Below, in pieces: positions 9,456 to 20,057 of a stretch of 64,000 bases of DNA. Below the pieces are notes generated by a model. The model had not been told where the DNA came from and did no database searches. It saw nothing but the letters and a program-made list of their open reading frames with translations. Both the position numbers and the translations under genes were made by a program. The DNA comes from Prevotella sp. (lineage in GTDB: Bacteria > Bacteroidota > Bacteroidia > Bacteroidales > Bacteroidaceae): contig JAJPYN010000007.1 in NCBI GenBank assembly GCA_021204905.1, forward strand, positions 108,121 through 172,120. The letters run 5' to 3'. Position 1 is the first letter of the stretch; every line of letters starts with the position of its first letter.

Positions 9456-12400
9456 ATGGAAAGAATCAAAAGCTTTAAGTTCGCAATCTTGTCGTTGCTT
9501 TTGTTCGTATCGACGGCTGTCTCGGCGCAGGTTACCGTAACGGGTACTGTCTACGACGACATCGGCGAGGGGGCAATAGGCGCGACGGTGCGCGAGAAGG
9601 GCACGCAGAACGCGACGGTTACCGATGTTGACGGTAACTTCAGCCTTAAAGTGGCGAGCGCCCAGGCGACGCTGTCCGTGAGCTATGTCGGCTTCCAGGA
9701 CGCTGAGGTGAAGCTCAACGGGCGCACATCCGTGACGATTGACCTCAAGCAAGACGCCCAGCTCATGGACGAGCTTGTGGTGGTCGGTTATGGTGTGATG
9801 AAACGGAGCGACCTGACGGGGTCGGTATCGTCCATCGACGAGAAAGCCATCAAACAGGGTGTGAACACATCGTTGGAGCAAGCGATGCAAGGGCGTATCG
9901 CGGGCGTGCAAGTGACTCAGAACTCCGGTGCGCCGGGCGGCGGTATCTCCGTGCAGATTCGCGGTATCAACTCGCTCAGCGGCAACGAGCCTCTCTACGT
10001 CATCGACGGTATTGCCGTGAGCGGTAACACGAGCGACAACAGCAGTGTCTTGGCGAGCATCAACCCGTCGGATATCACGAACATCGAGGTGCTCAAAGAC
10101 GCTTCGGCCACGGCCATCTACGGCTCGCGCGCATCGAACGGCGTGGTGCTCATCACCACCAAGCGCGGCGAGGACGGTAAGGCGAAGATCCAGTACGAGG
10201 GTTATGTCGGCTGGCAGCAACTGCCGAAGCAGCTCGACGTGATGGATCTCTATGAGTATGCCGACTTCTATAACCAGCGTGCGGAGGTGCGCGGCTGGGG
10301 TTCGTCGGACACCTATCTCGACCCGACACTGTTGACCAAAGGTACGAACTGGCAGGACGAGCTCTACCGCACGGCGTTCATGCAGAACCATACGGTGAAC
10401 ATTTCGGGCGGCAACAAGGATATGAACTACTCCTTGTCGGGCGGCTACCTCGACCAAGACGGTGTGGGTATCGGCTCGGGCTTCACGCGCGCATCGTTCC
10501 GCACGAACATCGACACGAACATCACCTCGTGGTTGCAGGTGGGCTTCAATGCGGCATACGCCAACACGAAGCAAATCACCACGTTCGACGACAGCAATGT
10601 CATCTCTACGGCGCTGAACCAGTTGCCCGATATGGCTGTCCGCAACCCCGACGGTTCGTACGCCGTGCCTCAGACGAACGATTTCGCCACATACTACAGC
10701 AACCCGATCTTCGAGGCGGAGATGAAGGAGAACCGCAATAACAACTACCAGTTGGACTACAATGTCTTCGCGAACATCACGCCTATCAAGGGTCTGACGA
10801 TACGCCTCGAGTACGGTGGCGACCGCGCGTGGGGCAACACCTATTACTTCGTGCCGGAATACACCTACGGTTCGATACAGGTGGAGAGCCAGTCGACGCG
10901 CACGAAGACGCTGAGCAAATACAACTCGTTCAAGCAGTACGCCACCTACGACTTCGACATCACCAAGGCCCACCACTTCCAGATTATGCTCGGCCACGAG
11001 GCACAGTGGGGCAACTGGGAGAGCCTCTCCGGCACGCGCAAGGGCTACATCTCCGACACGCTGCACTCGCTGAATGTCGGCGACTCGTCTACGGCTGTAA
11101 ACTCCGGGGACGACGGCACGGAATGGGCTATCGAGTCGTACTTCGGACGTCTTAACTACAACCTTCTCGACCGCTACTTGCTTACGGCAACGCTGCGTAC
11201 CGACGGTTCGTCGAGCTTCGGTGCGGACAACCGCTGGGGCTGGTTCCCCTCGGCTGCCGTAGCATGGAGGATCAACAACGAGAAGTTTATGAAGAACATC
11301 GAATGGATAAGCAACCTCAAGCTCCGTCTGGGCTGGGGTCTCGTGGGTAACCAGAGCTCCGGGTCGTACGCTTACGGCGCCGCGATGTCGAACACGACGA
11401 CGGCATGGGGCACGGGTTATTACCCCGGCAACTTCGCCAACTCCTCGCTCAAATGGGAGAGCACGAAGGCCTGGAACGCCGGTCTGGACATCAGTCTTTT
11501 CAACAACCGCATAGAGCTTATCGTCGACTTGTACCTTAAGAATACGGACAACCTGCTCATGCAAGCCGCGCTGCCGTCGTATGTCATCAACAACGATTAC
11601 ATGGGTATGACCGCGCCGTGGGTGAACACCGGTTCGATCCGCAATAAAGGTGTCGAGTTCACCCTTAACACGGTTAATATCGACAAGCACGACTGGCAAT
11701 GGCGCACGGGCATCACGCTGTCGGTCAACCGCAACGAGCTCACCGGTCTGAACAGCGAGAGCTCCACCATCTCGGGTACGATAGGCAGCGAGACCTATAC
11801 CCTGTCGGAGATCGGCGGTCCCGTCGGGCGCTTCTACGGGTATAAGGTCATCGGCATGTACACGCAAGAGAGCGATTTCTACCAGAAGAACGCGCAAGGC
11901 GAATACCTGCTCGACGCCAATGGCGACAAGGTGGCCGTGGCCCGTCCTGTCGACACGAACGGCGACCTCCAGCCTATCGCGCAGAACGGCATCTGGGTGG
12001 GCGACTACATCTACGAGGATATCAATGGCGACGGCGTGATCACCGAGGCCGACCGCACATATATCGGCGACCCGAACCCGAAATTCACGTTCGGTATGAA
12101 CAACGTCATCACGTGGAAAGACTTCGAGTTCTCGTTCTTCCTCAACGGCAGTGTCGGCGGAGATATCTACAACCTCGTCAAGCAGGAGCACACCAACACC
12201 GACAACTACGGCAACATGATGAGCATGGTGTCGAAGTACGCGCAGATTGCCCTCATCGACCCGAACGGCTCGGCAACGGACATCTCGAACGTGTACATCT
12301 CGAACCCGACAACGGCACAAGTACAGCGTATCAGCGCCGCCGGCTCGAACCTGAACGACAACAACCGCGTGAGCAACCGCTTCGTGGAGAACGGCTCGTA

Positions 12401-12638
12401 CCTGAGGCTGAAGACCATCTCTCTGGCTTGGAACCTGCCGCAGAAATGGCTTAAACCGATCACCCTCGAGTGGGTGCAGGTCTATGCCAACATCCAGAAC
12501 TTGTTCACCATTGCGGGTTACGACGGTTACGACCCGGAGGTGGGCGCGTACGGACAGAGCGTGCTCCTTCAGGGCATCGACTACTACCGCTATCCTTCGC
12601 AGAGGATTTACACCGTTGGTTTGAAAGTTAAATTCTAA
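9456..12638 (+). CDS. SusC/RagA-family TonB-linked outer membrane transporter (PUL1)
   Basis: Signal peptide, CarboxypepD-like domain, TonB-box-like DELVVVGYG, plug (SGAPGGGISVQIRGINSL...YVIDGI), C-terminal F. Confidence 0.95.
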   Translation: MERIKSFKFAILSLLLFVSTAVSAQVTVTGTVYDDIGEGAIGATVREKGTQNATVTDVDGNFSLKVASAQATLSVSYVGFQDAEVKLNGRTSVTIDLKQDAQLMDELVVVGYGVMKRSDLTGSVSSIDEKAIKQGVNTSLEQAMQGRIAGVQVTQNSGAPGGGISVQIRGINSLSGNEPLYVIDGIAVSGNTSDNSSVLASINPSDITNIEVLKDASATAIYGSRASNGVVLITTKRGEDGKAKIQYEGYVGWQQLPKQLDVMDLYEYADFYNQRAEVRGWGSSDTYLDPTLLTKGTNWQDELYRTAFMQNHTVNISGGNKDMNYSLSGGYLDQDGVGIGSGFTRASFRTNIDTNITSWLQVGFNAAYANTKQITTFDDSNVISTALNQLPDMAVRNPDGSYAVPQTNDFATYYSNPIFEAEMKENRNNNYQLDYNVFANITPIKGLTIRLEYGGDRAWGNTYYFVPEYTYGSIQVESQSTRTKTLSKYNSFKQYATYDFDITKAHHFQIMLGHEAQWGNWESLSGTRKGYISDTLHSLNVGDSSTAVNSGDDGTEWAIESYFGRLNYNLLDRYLLTATLRTDGSSSFGADNRWGWFPSAAVAWRINNEKFMKNIEWISNLKLRLGWGLVGNQSSGSYAYGAAMSNTTTAWGTGYYPGNFANSSLKWESTKAWNAGLDISLFNNRIELIVDLYLKNTDNLLMQAALPSYVINNDYMGMTAPWVNTGSIRNKGVEFTLNTVNIDKHDWQWRTGITLSVNRNELTGLNSESSTISGTIGSETYTLSEIGGPVGRFYGYKVIGMYTQESDFYQKNAQGEYLLDANGDKVAVARPVDTNGDLQPIAQNGIWVGDYIYEDINGDGVITEADRTYIGDPNPKFTFGMNNVITWKDFEFSFFLNGSVGGDIYNLVKQEHTNTDNYGNMMSMVSKYAQIALIDPNGSATDISNVYISNPTTAQVQRISAAGSNLNDNNRVSNRFVENGSYLRLKTISLAWNLPQKWLKPITLEWVQVYANIQNLFTIAGYDGYDPEVGAYGQSVLLQGIDYYRYPSQRIYTVGLKVKF

Positions 12639-12653
12639 GACGTACCGGACAAT

Positions 12654-14441
12654 ATGAAAAGAACATATATAATAATGTCTGCCGTAGTGGTCGTAACGGC
12701 GCTTTGCAGTTGCGGCTCCGACTTCTTGGACAAGGTGCCCAGCGGAGAGTACACGGCCGAAACATACTATTCATCCGACGACGCGGTGCTCAAAGGAACC
12801 GAACCCCTTTACAACAGGGCGTGGTTCGACTTCAACCGCCGCGCCATTGTCGGCATGGGCTCCTACCGCGCTAATGACGCGTGGAACCCGTACGTGAGCG
12901 CCGAGTTCGCCAAGTTCCAAGTTACGGCCCTGACGGAAGATATGGCCCTTGCGTGGTCGTCGCTGTATAACGTCGTAACGCTGAGTAACGCCACGCTGGC
13001 GAACCTCGAGGCTTACTGCACCGAGGACGTTACGGAGAGCGTCAAGCAGGCCGCTATCGGCGAGTGCTACCTCATGCGCGGCTGGGCGTATTTCTATCTG
13101 CTGCGCGGCTGGGGCGCAAACATCCTTTTCGAGGACAACCAGTCGATGGTGGAGAACCCGATCCGCCCGCTTAACCCCGAGAGCGACGTGCTGAAATTCA
13201 TCATCCGCGATTTCCGCCGTGCCGCCGAGCTCCTGCCCGAGACGGGTACCGACCATCACCCTTGCAAGTATGCGGCGAAGGCGGCATTGGCAAAGGCATT
13301 GCTGGCACAGAGCGGCTGGGATGCCGACTCCAAAGGCGACCACGACAGGAATACGGAGACCCTTGCAGAGGTGATCTCCCTTTGCGACGAGGTGATAAAC
13401 TCGGGCAAGTATTCGCTCATGGCCGACTATGAAGACCTGTTTAAGGCGCAGAACAACGACAACGAGGAGACCATCCTCGCCATGCGCTGGGCTGACCCGA
13501 ACTCGGGCGAGTGGGGTGCGATGAACGCGCTTTACTCCGACCTTGCTTTCAGTGAGGTTACCGACGTGAATGTATGGGGCGGCAGTCTGACGGCCTCCGT
13601 CGACATGCTCGACCTTTACAACGAAGACCCCGATGAGGCTGCGCACCGTCTGCACGGCACGTTCTTCACCCCGGGCAGCTACTACGACTATATTCTTATG
13701 GCCGACGGCGGTTACACCTACAACCACAACTGGGCGCAGAACAAGAAAGGCGTGCTTGGCACTAAGGCCGACGTCTCGCCTTGCAACCTCGCGCAGATGG
13801 CATCGCCGCTGAACACCTATATCCAGCGCTTGGCGGATGTCTATTTAATAAAGGCCGAAGCAATACTCGGTAATAACGAGTCGACCTCAGACGGTGAGGC
13901 TCTCGCGGCGTTTAATGCCGTAAGGGACCGCGCGGGCGTGCATCCTTACACATCGATCACCCTCGACGACATCATCCGCGAGCGCCGCATAGAGTTCTGC
14001 ATGGAGTATTTCAACTGGTGGGATATGGTAACATGGTACCGCTGGAAGCCGCAGACGATGCTGCAGTTCTTCAACTATAAGCAGCACCGCGCATGGGAGA
14101 CCCGCGAAGGCGACGTGCTCCTGAACAGCGACGGCACGCTGTCCTACCGCGCCGTGTTCCCGGGCAACAACGCATGGTATCTCTTCGACGAGAACGGCTA
14201 CGTGCTGTGGAGCGACTGCCTGCGCGCGGGTGAGAACGACAACACCGTTGTGCAGACCGAGGCGCAGGGTTACGACTACGCGACGTTGCGCGACCAGTTG
14301 CTTAACGACAAAGGTTCTGACTACCAGCCTATCGTGCTGAGCGAAGCCAACATCTTCATGGCATACCCCGAGAGCGATGTCATCCAGAACTACTACTTCA
14401 ACGAAGACCCGCAGCCCTACGACTTCGGGGACGACGAATAA
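12654..14441 (+). CDS. SusD/RagB-family outer membrane lipoprotein (PUL1)
   Basis: Lipobox LCSCGSDFLDKVP; SusD-like MRGWAYFYLLRGWG and RRIEFCMEYFNWWDMVTW; directly after SusC. Confidence 0.94.
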   Translation: MKRTYIIMSAVVVVTALCSCGSDFLDKVPSGEYTAETYYSSDDAVLKGTEPLYNRAWFDFNRRAIVGMGSYRANDAWNPYVSAEFAKFQVTALTEDMALAWSSLYNVVTLSNATLANLEAYCTEDVTESVKQAAIGECYLMRGWAYFYLLRGWGANILFEDNQSMVENPIRPLNPESDVLKFIIRDFRRAAELLPETGTDHHPCKYAAKAALAKALLAQSGWDADSKGDHDRNTETLAEVISLCDEVINSGKYSLMADYEDLFKAQNNDNEETILAMRWADPNSGEWGAMNALYSDLAFSEVTDVNVWGGSLTASVDMLDLYNEDPDEAAHRLHGTFFTPGSYYDYILMADGGYTYNHNWAQNKKGVLGTKADVSPCNLAQMASPLNTYIQRLADVYLIKAEAILGNNESTSDGEALAAFNAVRDRAGVHPYTSITLDDIIRERRIEFCMEYFNWWDMVTWYRWKPQTMLQFFNYKQHRAWETREGDVLLNSDGTLSYRAVFPGNNAWYLFDENGYVLWSDCLRAGENDNTVVQTEAQGYDYATLRDQLLNDKGSDYQPIVLSEANIFMAYPESDVIQNYYFNEDPQPYDFGDDE

Positions 14442-14483
14442 CCGCTACGAAGGATGAAACTTTTTAATCATTGCGCGAATAAT

Positions 14484-16103
14484 ATGAAAAAGAACATATT
14501 CAACACCAAAAACCTGTTGCTCACGATGTTGCTTGCCGCGGTAATCCTGCCGGCAATGACATCCTGCTCGGACGATGAGGAGAAAGCCACCGGAGCGCCT
14601 ACCATCACCGGCGTGCGCGTTACCGACCCCGAGTATGCGGACAGCTTGTTCACCAAGGCCGGCGCCGGTTCGATGATTGCCATTTTGGGTAACAATCTGG
14701 CCGACGCCCTCGCCGTGTACGTGTGCGACCAAGAGGTGTTCCTCAACCCCACGCTTAACACCAACCACAGCATTATCGTAACCATCCCCTCCGAGGAGAA
14801 CGGTTTCGTCTTGCCGTCGCTCGACAGCAGCCTCAAGAGCGAGATACGCGTCGAGACAGCCCTGGGTACGGCTACCTATGCGTTCACCGTCTACGGTCCG
14901 TCGCCGTCTATCACGCGCATCGATGCTGACTACCCGCGCACGGCCGGCAACATCGTTACCGTGAACGGTATGAACCTCGTCGACATCGAGAGCGCGTACA
15001 TCACCGACATCCCTTACGACGAGTTTGTCGAGATGAACATCACCGGCGAGGTGCCGGGCAACCACACGATGATCACCGGCATAGAGACCGTAATGGCCGA
15101 CCATCACCTCAGTTCGACGAACTACTATGAGACGACCTCCGTGCTCACTTTCCCCGTGCCGGAGAACATTCCCGAGAGCGGTACGCTTGTCTTCGAGTGC
15201 GCCGCGGGCAACGCCTACATCGGTTTCTCGGTTAATCCCGGCGTACCGGTGATCAAGACCGTGTCGAACGATATGCCGCAGATCGGCGAGGACCTTATCA
15301 TAACGGGTACCGAGCTGTTGCAGGCACAGATCAGTTACGGCGACATCACCCTTTCCGAGGATGAGTTCACCATTTCGGAGACCTACGACACCATCTGCAT
15401 CCCGTTCCGGCGCAAGCCTTCCGAAGGCAGCGACCCGACGCTGACCATCACCACGCCTGGCGGCACGGCCACGGTGGAGCGGTTCTATGACTGGTCGACC
15501 ATCCTGACCACCTTCGACAACGATGATGCGACGGACAACGGGTGGGACCCGAACGCTTCGTATGCCGACAGCGGCACGGACGACGGCGTATACGCTTATA
15601 TCGACCTGCCGAACACCGGTCAGAGCTGGTGGGGCACGATGATTTATTTCCGCAAGGACTGGAACGGCAACTCCTTCCCGCTCTCGGATAATATCCCGGC
15701 TGATGCTCCCTCGACCGACGTTTATTTCGCATACAACGTCTACGACAACTCCGACTTCAATAACGGCACGTTCCCCGGCTACCTGCGTTATATGATACAG
15801 CTCGGCGACGACAGCCAGTACTACTACGACAACGGCTTCGAGTGGACCGACTACGAGGCGCAGGAGTTCGCGTTCAACCCGCCCGTGCTGGCCGACATCA
15901 ACGGCGAGTATCATAAGAACATGTGGTACCGCGTCACGGTGAGCCTCGACAACTTCGATTGTTATCAGGGCATGACATGGTCGCAGATCGTCGACACGCA
16001 GCTCTGGCAGTTCTACCTGATGTACTACAACCAAGGCACGGCGAAGGGCGATGTGGACGTCAAGATTGACAATATCCGCGTCATCTATATTCCGTCAAAC
16101 TAA
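14484..16103 (+). CDS. Surface glycan-binding protein-like lipoprotein with IPT/TIG-like domains (PUL1)
   Basis: Lipobox TSCSDDEEK; repeated beta-sandwich segments (GAPTITGVRV..., PSITRIDADYPRTAGNIVTVNGMNL); SGBP position after SusCD. Confidence 0.8.
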   Translation: MKKNIFNTKNLLLTMLLAAVILPAMTSCSDDEEKATGAPTITGVRVTDPEYADSLFTKAGAGSMIAILGNNLADALAVYVCDQEVFLNPTLNTNHSIIVTIPSEENGFVLPSLDSSLKSEIRVETALGTATYAFTVYGPSPSITRIDADYPRTAGNIVTVNGMNLVDIESAYITDIPYDEFVEMNITGEVPGNHTMITGIETVMADHHLSSTNYYETTSVLTFPVPENIPESGTLVFECAAGNAYIGFSVNPGVPVIKTVSNDMPQIGEDLIITGTELLQAQISYGDITLSEDEFTISETYDTICIPFRRKPSEGSDPTLTITTPGGTATVERFYDWSTILTTFDNDDATDNGWDPNASYADSGTDDGVYAYIDLPNTGQSWWGTMIYFRKDWNGNSFPLSDNIPADAPSTDVYFAYNVYDNSDFNNGTFPGYLRYMIQLGDDSQYYYDNGFEWTDYEAQEFAFNPPVLADINGEYHKNMWYRVTVSLDNFDCYQGMTWSQIVDTQLWQFYLMYYNQGTAKGDVDVKIDNIRVIYIPSN

Positions 16104-16118
16104 TTGATGATAACAACT

Positions 16119-17624
16119 ATGAGCAAGAAAATTATATTTTTGATGTCGGTCCTCGTTACGGCTCTGTTCATTCAGAGTTGTAGCGACGACGACAAGACCG
16201 GCACGGCAACGGGGCTCACCGTCAGCTACAACGGCACGGATGTGCAGTCGATCGAGTTCACGATGGGTTCATCGTTCCGCGTGCTGAGCATCAATACCGA
16301 TGCCGACTGGGCGGTGTCCCTGCCCGATGCGGACGAGGATTGGATCACCGTTACGCCGCACGCCGGTTACGGCTGGGAATATGCCGACACGGCTTCCACC
16401 AACCTCCGCTCGTATGTCAAGCTGACGGTGGCTGCCAACAGCGGTGCCTCGCGCTCGACGACGCTGACGGTGACGGCCGGAGGGCTCTCCCTCGCCATAC
16501 CCGTAACGCAGAGGGGCAGCGAGAGCGATGAGGGCGACCCGTTCGAGACGGCGTTCGCGATGGTAAGCAACCTCACCTTCGGTTACAACCTCGGTAACAC
16601 GCTCGATGCCAACCCCGATTACACCAATTCGTCGTGGCTCGATTTCAGTCAAGGCACGTCAGTATGGGAGACCTCGTGGGGACAGCCGTTGACGACGCAG
16701 GACATCATCGACGACATCGCAGCAGCGGGCTTTAACATCATCCGCGTGCCGGTAACATGGTATCCGCATGTTGACGACGATTGGAACATCGATGCCGACT
16801 GGATGGCGCGCGTCAAGGAAGTGGTCGACTACGTGCTTAATGCCGGTTGCTATTGCATCCTCAACGTGCAGCACGACACCGGCGCGGGCGACTCCAGCCG
16901 CGGGGATAACGCCGCTTGGCTATATGCCGACGAGGACGATTATCCGACGCAGACCGAGCATTACCAGAAGCTGTGGCAGCAGATCGCGACCGAGTTTAAG
17001 GACTATGGCGAGAAGCTGCTGTTCGAGTCGTTCAACGAGATTCTGAACAAGAGTTACAGCTGGACCGCTCCTTCGGCGGGCGACGGCGCTTACACCGCTA
17101 TCAACAAGTTGCAGCAGGACTTCGTGAACACCGTGCGCGCTACGGGCGGCAACAACGAATACCGCAACCTCGCCATCACGACCTACTCCGCGACAGGCAA
17201 CACCACCGTGCCGCTCAACGAGCTGACCGTTCCCGAGGATGTTCACCAGAACCATATCTACGGCTCGATTCACACTTACGACCCGTACAACTTCTGTAAC
17301 AACAACTCGGGCAAGAACGCCGACGGTTCGGAGTACGACTACAACATCCTCATCTTCGACAGCGACTGCGAGGCGACCATCGACGAGGTGGTTACCAACT
17401 GCTACAACCGCTTCAACGAGCTGGGCATACCGTTCATCTTCGGTGAGTTCGGCGCCATCGATGAGGAGAAAGACATGGCCGAGCGCGTGAAGTACGCCAC
17501 ATACATCGCCACGAAGATGAAGGCTTACAACACGTCAGGCCTGTGGTGGATGGGTCTCTACAACCGCAGCACGCGCACGTGGTACGAGCAGCAGATTGTC
17601 GACGCCCTGTTCGCCGTGCAATAA
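16119..17624 (+). CDS. GH5 endo-beta-1,4-glycanase (glucanase/mannanase) lipoprotein with N-terminal BACON-like domain
   Basis: Lipobox SCSDDDK; GYNLGNTLDANP, IIRVPVTWYPH, LLFESFNEIL, IFGEFGAID. Listed ORF starts at a TTG (16104). Confidence 0.9.
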   Translation: MSKKIIFLMSVLVTALFIQSCSDDDKTGTATGLTVSYNGTDVQSIEFTMGSSFRVLSINTDADWAVSLPDADEDWITVTPHAGYGWEYADTASTNLRSYVKLTVAANSGASRSTTLTVTAGGLSLAIPVTQRGSESDEGDPFETAFAMVSNLTFGYNLGNTLDANPDYTNSSWLDFSQGTSVWETSWGQPLTTQDIIDDIAAAGFNIIRVPVTWYPHVDDDWNIDADWMARVKEVVDYVLNAGCYCILNVQHDTGAGDSSRGDNAAWLYADEDDYPTQTEHYQKLWQQIATEFKDYGEKLLFESFNEILNKSYSWTAPSAGDGAYTAINKLQQDFVNTVRATGGNNEYRNLAITTYSATGNTTVPLNELTVPEDVHQNHIYGSIHTYDPYNFCNNNSGKNADGSEYDYNILIFDSDCEATIDEVVTNCYNRFNELGIPFIFGEFGAIDEEKDMAERVKYATYIATKMKAYNTSGLWWMGLYNRSTRTWYEQQIVDALFAVQ

Positions 17625-17636
17625 CGCTTTGACAAA

Positions 17637-17685
17637 CGGAGACCGGTCGGGATGCTTTTCCCACAATGACCGGTCTTCGTTTTTT
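17637..17685 (+). terminator. Rho-independent terminator between GH5 and GH26
   Basis: CGGAGACCGGTC (17637-17648) pairs with GACCGGTCTTCG (17668-17679), followed by T6. Confidence 0.85.
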
Positions 17686-17711
17686 CTTTACACATATTTC
17701 TATTTAAAACG

Positions 17712-18863
17712 ATGACAAAGAAAATCATCCTTTTGTCGGCGTTGCTCCTCGTCCCGGCGCTTGTCCCCGCGAAAGGTCCGCTGTCGCCGAAAGAAAGGCT
17801 CGTGCAGCGGTTAGCGGACATCCGGAAGAAAGGCGTGATGTACGGCCATCAGGACGACCCGTTCTACGGCATCACGTGGATGTGGGAGGAAGGGCGCAGC
17901 GACACGAAGGAACTTGTGGGCGACTGGCCCGCCGTGATGGGTTTCGACCTTGGCGGCATAGAGCTCGGCAACGAATGCAACCTTGACTCCGTGCCATTCG
18001 ACCGCATACGCCAAGAGATACAAAACCACTACCGGCGCGGCGGCATCATCGCCATCTCGTGGCATCCGCGCAACCCGCTGCTCGGCACGACGGCGTGGAT
18101 TGAACGAGATACCCTTGCTTACAACACGGCGATGGATGCCCTGCGGCAACTTAATCAATGCCCGCTTGCGAAAGAGGTGGTTGACCCGAAAACAACGTGT
18201 GCGAGCGTGTTGGAGGGCGGCTCGCAACATGAGAAATTTCAGCAGTGGCTCTGTCGCGTAACCGATTTTCTCGTTTCCCTGACCGACGATAAAGGCAATC
18301 CGATTCCCGTCATCTTCCGCCCGTGGCACGAGAATAACGGCTCGTGGTTCTGGTGGGGGCAAGACCTGTGCAGCGACGAAGAGTTTCATGCGCTGTGGGA
18401 TATGACGCAGGACTTTATCCGCGAGCGGTTGCCGGATAGCATCGTTTGGTCGTTCTCGCCCAACCTGCAAGGCAATTGGACAGAGGAGAGCTGGCTCGTG
18501 AGGTATCCCGGCGACGACAGGGTCGACTTGATAGGTGTCGACGCTTATCAGTGGGGCACGGAGGAGGACTTCGTCAGGCAGCTCACCGCCGACCTGAACA
18601 TAATTAACAGTATAGCCCTCAGCCGGAACAAGCTCATCGCCCTGACGGAGTGCGGACACCAGAACTCGCCTGATCCGACGTGGTGGACCCGCGTATTCCG
18701 CCCCGTGATAGAGCCGTTCCCCGTGGTATATTTCCTGCCGTGGCGCAACTGGCATAAGGAGCACTTCGGCGCGAGCAAGGATGCCCCGACGGCGGACGAT
18801 TTCAAGAGTTGGGCTGACGAGAAAACAATGCTCTTCCTCAACGATATAAAGAAAATAAAATGA
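17712..18863 (+). CDS. GH26 beta-mannanase (secreted, no lipobox)
   Basis: MYGHQDDPFYGITW, IAISWHPRNP, PVIFRPWHENNGSWFWWG, ALTECGHQ. Confidence 0.92.
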   Translation: MTKKIILLSALLLVPALVPAKGPLSPKERLVQRLADIRKKGVMYGHQDDPFYGITWMWEEGRSDTKELVGDWPAVMGFDLGGIELGNECNLDSVPFDRIRQEIQNHYRRGGIIAISWHPRNPLLGTTAWIERDTLAYNTAMDALRQLNQCPLAKEVVDPKTTCASVLEGGSQHEKFQQWLCRVTDFLVSLTDDKGNPIPVIFRPWHENNGSWFWWGQDLCSDEEFHALWDMTQDFIRERLPDSIVWSFSPNLQGNWTEESWLVRYPGDDRVDLIGVDAYQWGTEEDFVRQLTADLNIINSIALSRNKLIALTECGHQNSPDPTWWTRVFRPVIEPFPVVYFLPWRNWHKEHFGASKDAPTADDFKSWADEKTMLFLNDIKKIK

Positions 18864-20026
18864 CGGACTTCAATGAGCGGCTGGGCGGGCTTCGCGCATA
18901 CCACGAGGCGCTTCTTTCGCGTCCCAACGTGAAGCTTCCGCACGGCAACAACATCTACGACCGCTATGCCAACCCGGTCCTCACGGCGGAGCACACTCCA
19001 ATCGAATGGCGCTATGATCTGTGCGAGAAGGCCAATCCCTACTTAATGCAGCGGATTATGATGAACGCCGTTCTCAATGCGGGGGCAATCAAATGGCACG
19101 GAAAATACCTGCTTGTCGTGCGTGTCGAGGGGGCTGACCGCAAGAGTTTCTTCGCTGTGGCGGAGTCGCTGAACGGCATCGACAATTTCCGCTTTTGGGA
19201 GGAACCGATCACGATGCCGGAAGACACGATCCCGGCAACAAATATCTATGATATGCGTCTCACCGCTCACGAAGACGGATGGATCTACGGGCTGTTCTGC
19301 GCGGAACGCCGCGATGACAATCAGCCGAATGATTTATCTGCAGCTACGGCAACATGCGCCATAGCAAGGACTAAGGACTTTGTAACGTGGCGGCGTTTGC
19401 CCGATTTGAAATCAAAATCCCACCAGCGCAATGTTGTCCTTCATCCCGAATTTGTCAACGGCAAGTACGCCCTTTACACCCGTCCGCAAGACGGCTTCAT
19501 CGATGCGGGAAGCGGCGGCGGCATCGGCTGGGCGCTGATAGACGACATCACGCACGCGGAGGTGAAAGAGGAGCGTATCATCAATGCCCGCCACTACCAC
19601 ACTATAATGGAGGTGAAGAATGGTGAGGGCCCGCACCCCGTCAAGACTCCGCAGGGCTGGCTCCATCTTGCACACGGCGTGCGGGGTTGCGCCTCGGGCC
19701 TGCGCTATGTATTATATATGTATATGACCGCTTTGGACGACCCGACACGCGTCATCGCGCAGCCCGGCGGATATTTCCTCGTACCACAAGGCGAAGAATA
19801 CATCGGCGACGTGATGAATGTGGTGTTCTCCAACGGATGGATTATCGACGACGACGGCACGGTGTTCATCTACTACGCCTCGTCCGACACGCGGCTCCAC
19901 GTGGTAACATCCACCATTGAGCGGCTTGTCGATTATTGTCTTAATACTCCTCCCGACGGCTACACCACAGGAGCCTCAGTAGAGACAATAAAAGAATTAA
20001 TACGCAAGAACAGACAACTCAAATAA
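18860..20026 (+). CDS. GH130 beta-1,4-mannosylglucose phosphorylase-like
   Basis: RYANPVLTAEHTPIEWRYDLCEKANPYLMQRIMMNAVLNAGAIKWHGKYLLVVRVEGADRKSFFAVAES; overlaps GH26 stop (ATGA). Confidence 0.92.
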   Translation: MTDFNERLGGLRAYHEALLSRPNVKLPHGNNIYDRYANPVLTAEHTPIEWRYDLCEKANPYLMQRIMMNAVLNAGAIKWHGKYLLVVRVEGADRKSFFAVAESLNGIDNFRFWEEPITMPEDTIPATNIYDMRLTAHEDGWIYGLFCAERRDDNQPNDLSAATATCAIARTKDFVTWRRLPDLKSKSHQRNVVLHPEFVNGKYALYTRPQDGFIDAGSGGGIGWALIDDITHAEVKEERIINARHYHTIMEVKNGEGPHPVKTPQGWLHLAHGVRGCASGLRYVLYMYMTALDDPTRVIAQPGGYFLVPQGEEYIGDVMNVVFSNGWIIDDDGTVFIYYASSDTRLHVVTSTIERLVDYCLNTPPDGYTTGASVETIKELIRKNRQLK

Positions 20027-20057
20027 GAACAAATAACAAAATCGTAAATACTAACCT

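Noticed and set aside
9441-12320. 959-aa minus-strand ORF antisense to SusC
   Set aside because: Shadow ORF opposite a clear SusC gene; no recognisable domain.
14445-16034. 529-aa minus-strand ORF antisense to SGBP
   Set aside because: Opposite a lipoprotein with clear lipobox; no motifs and no upstream promoter box noted.
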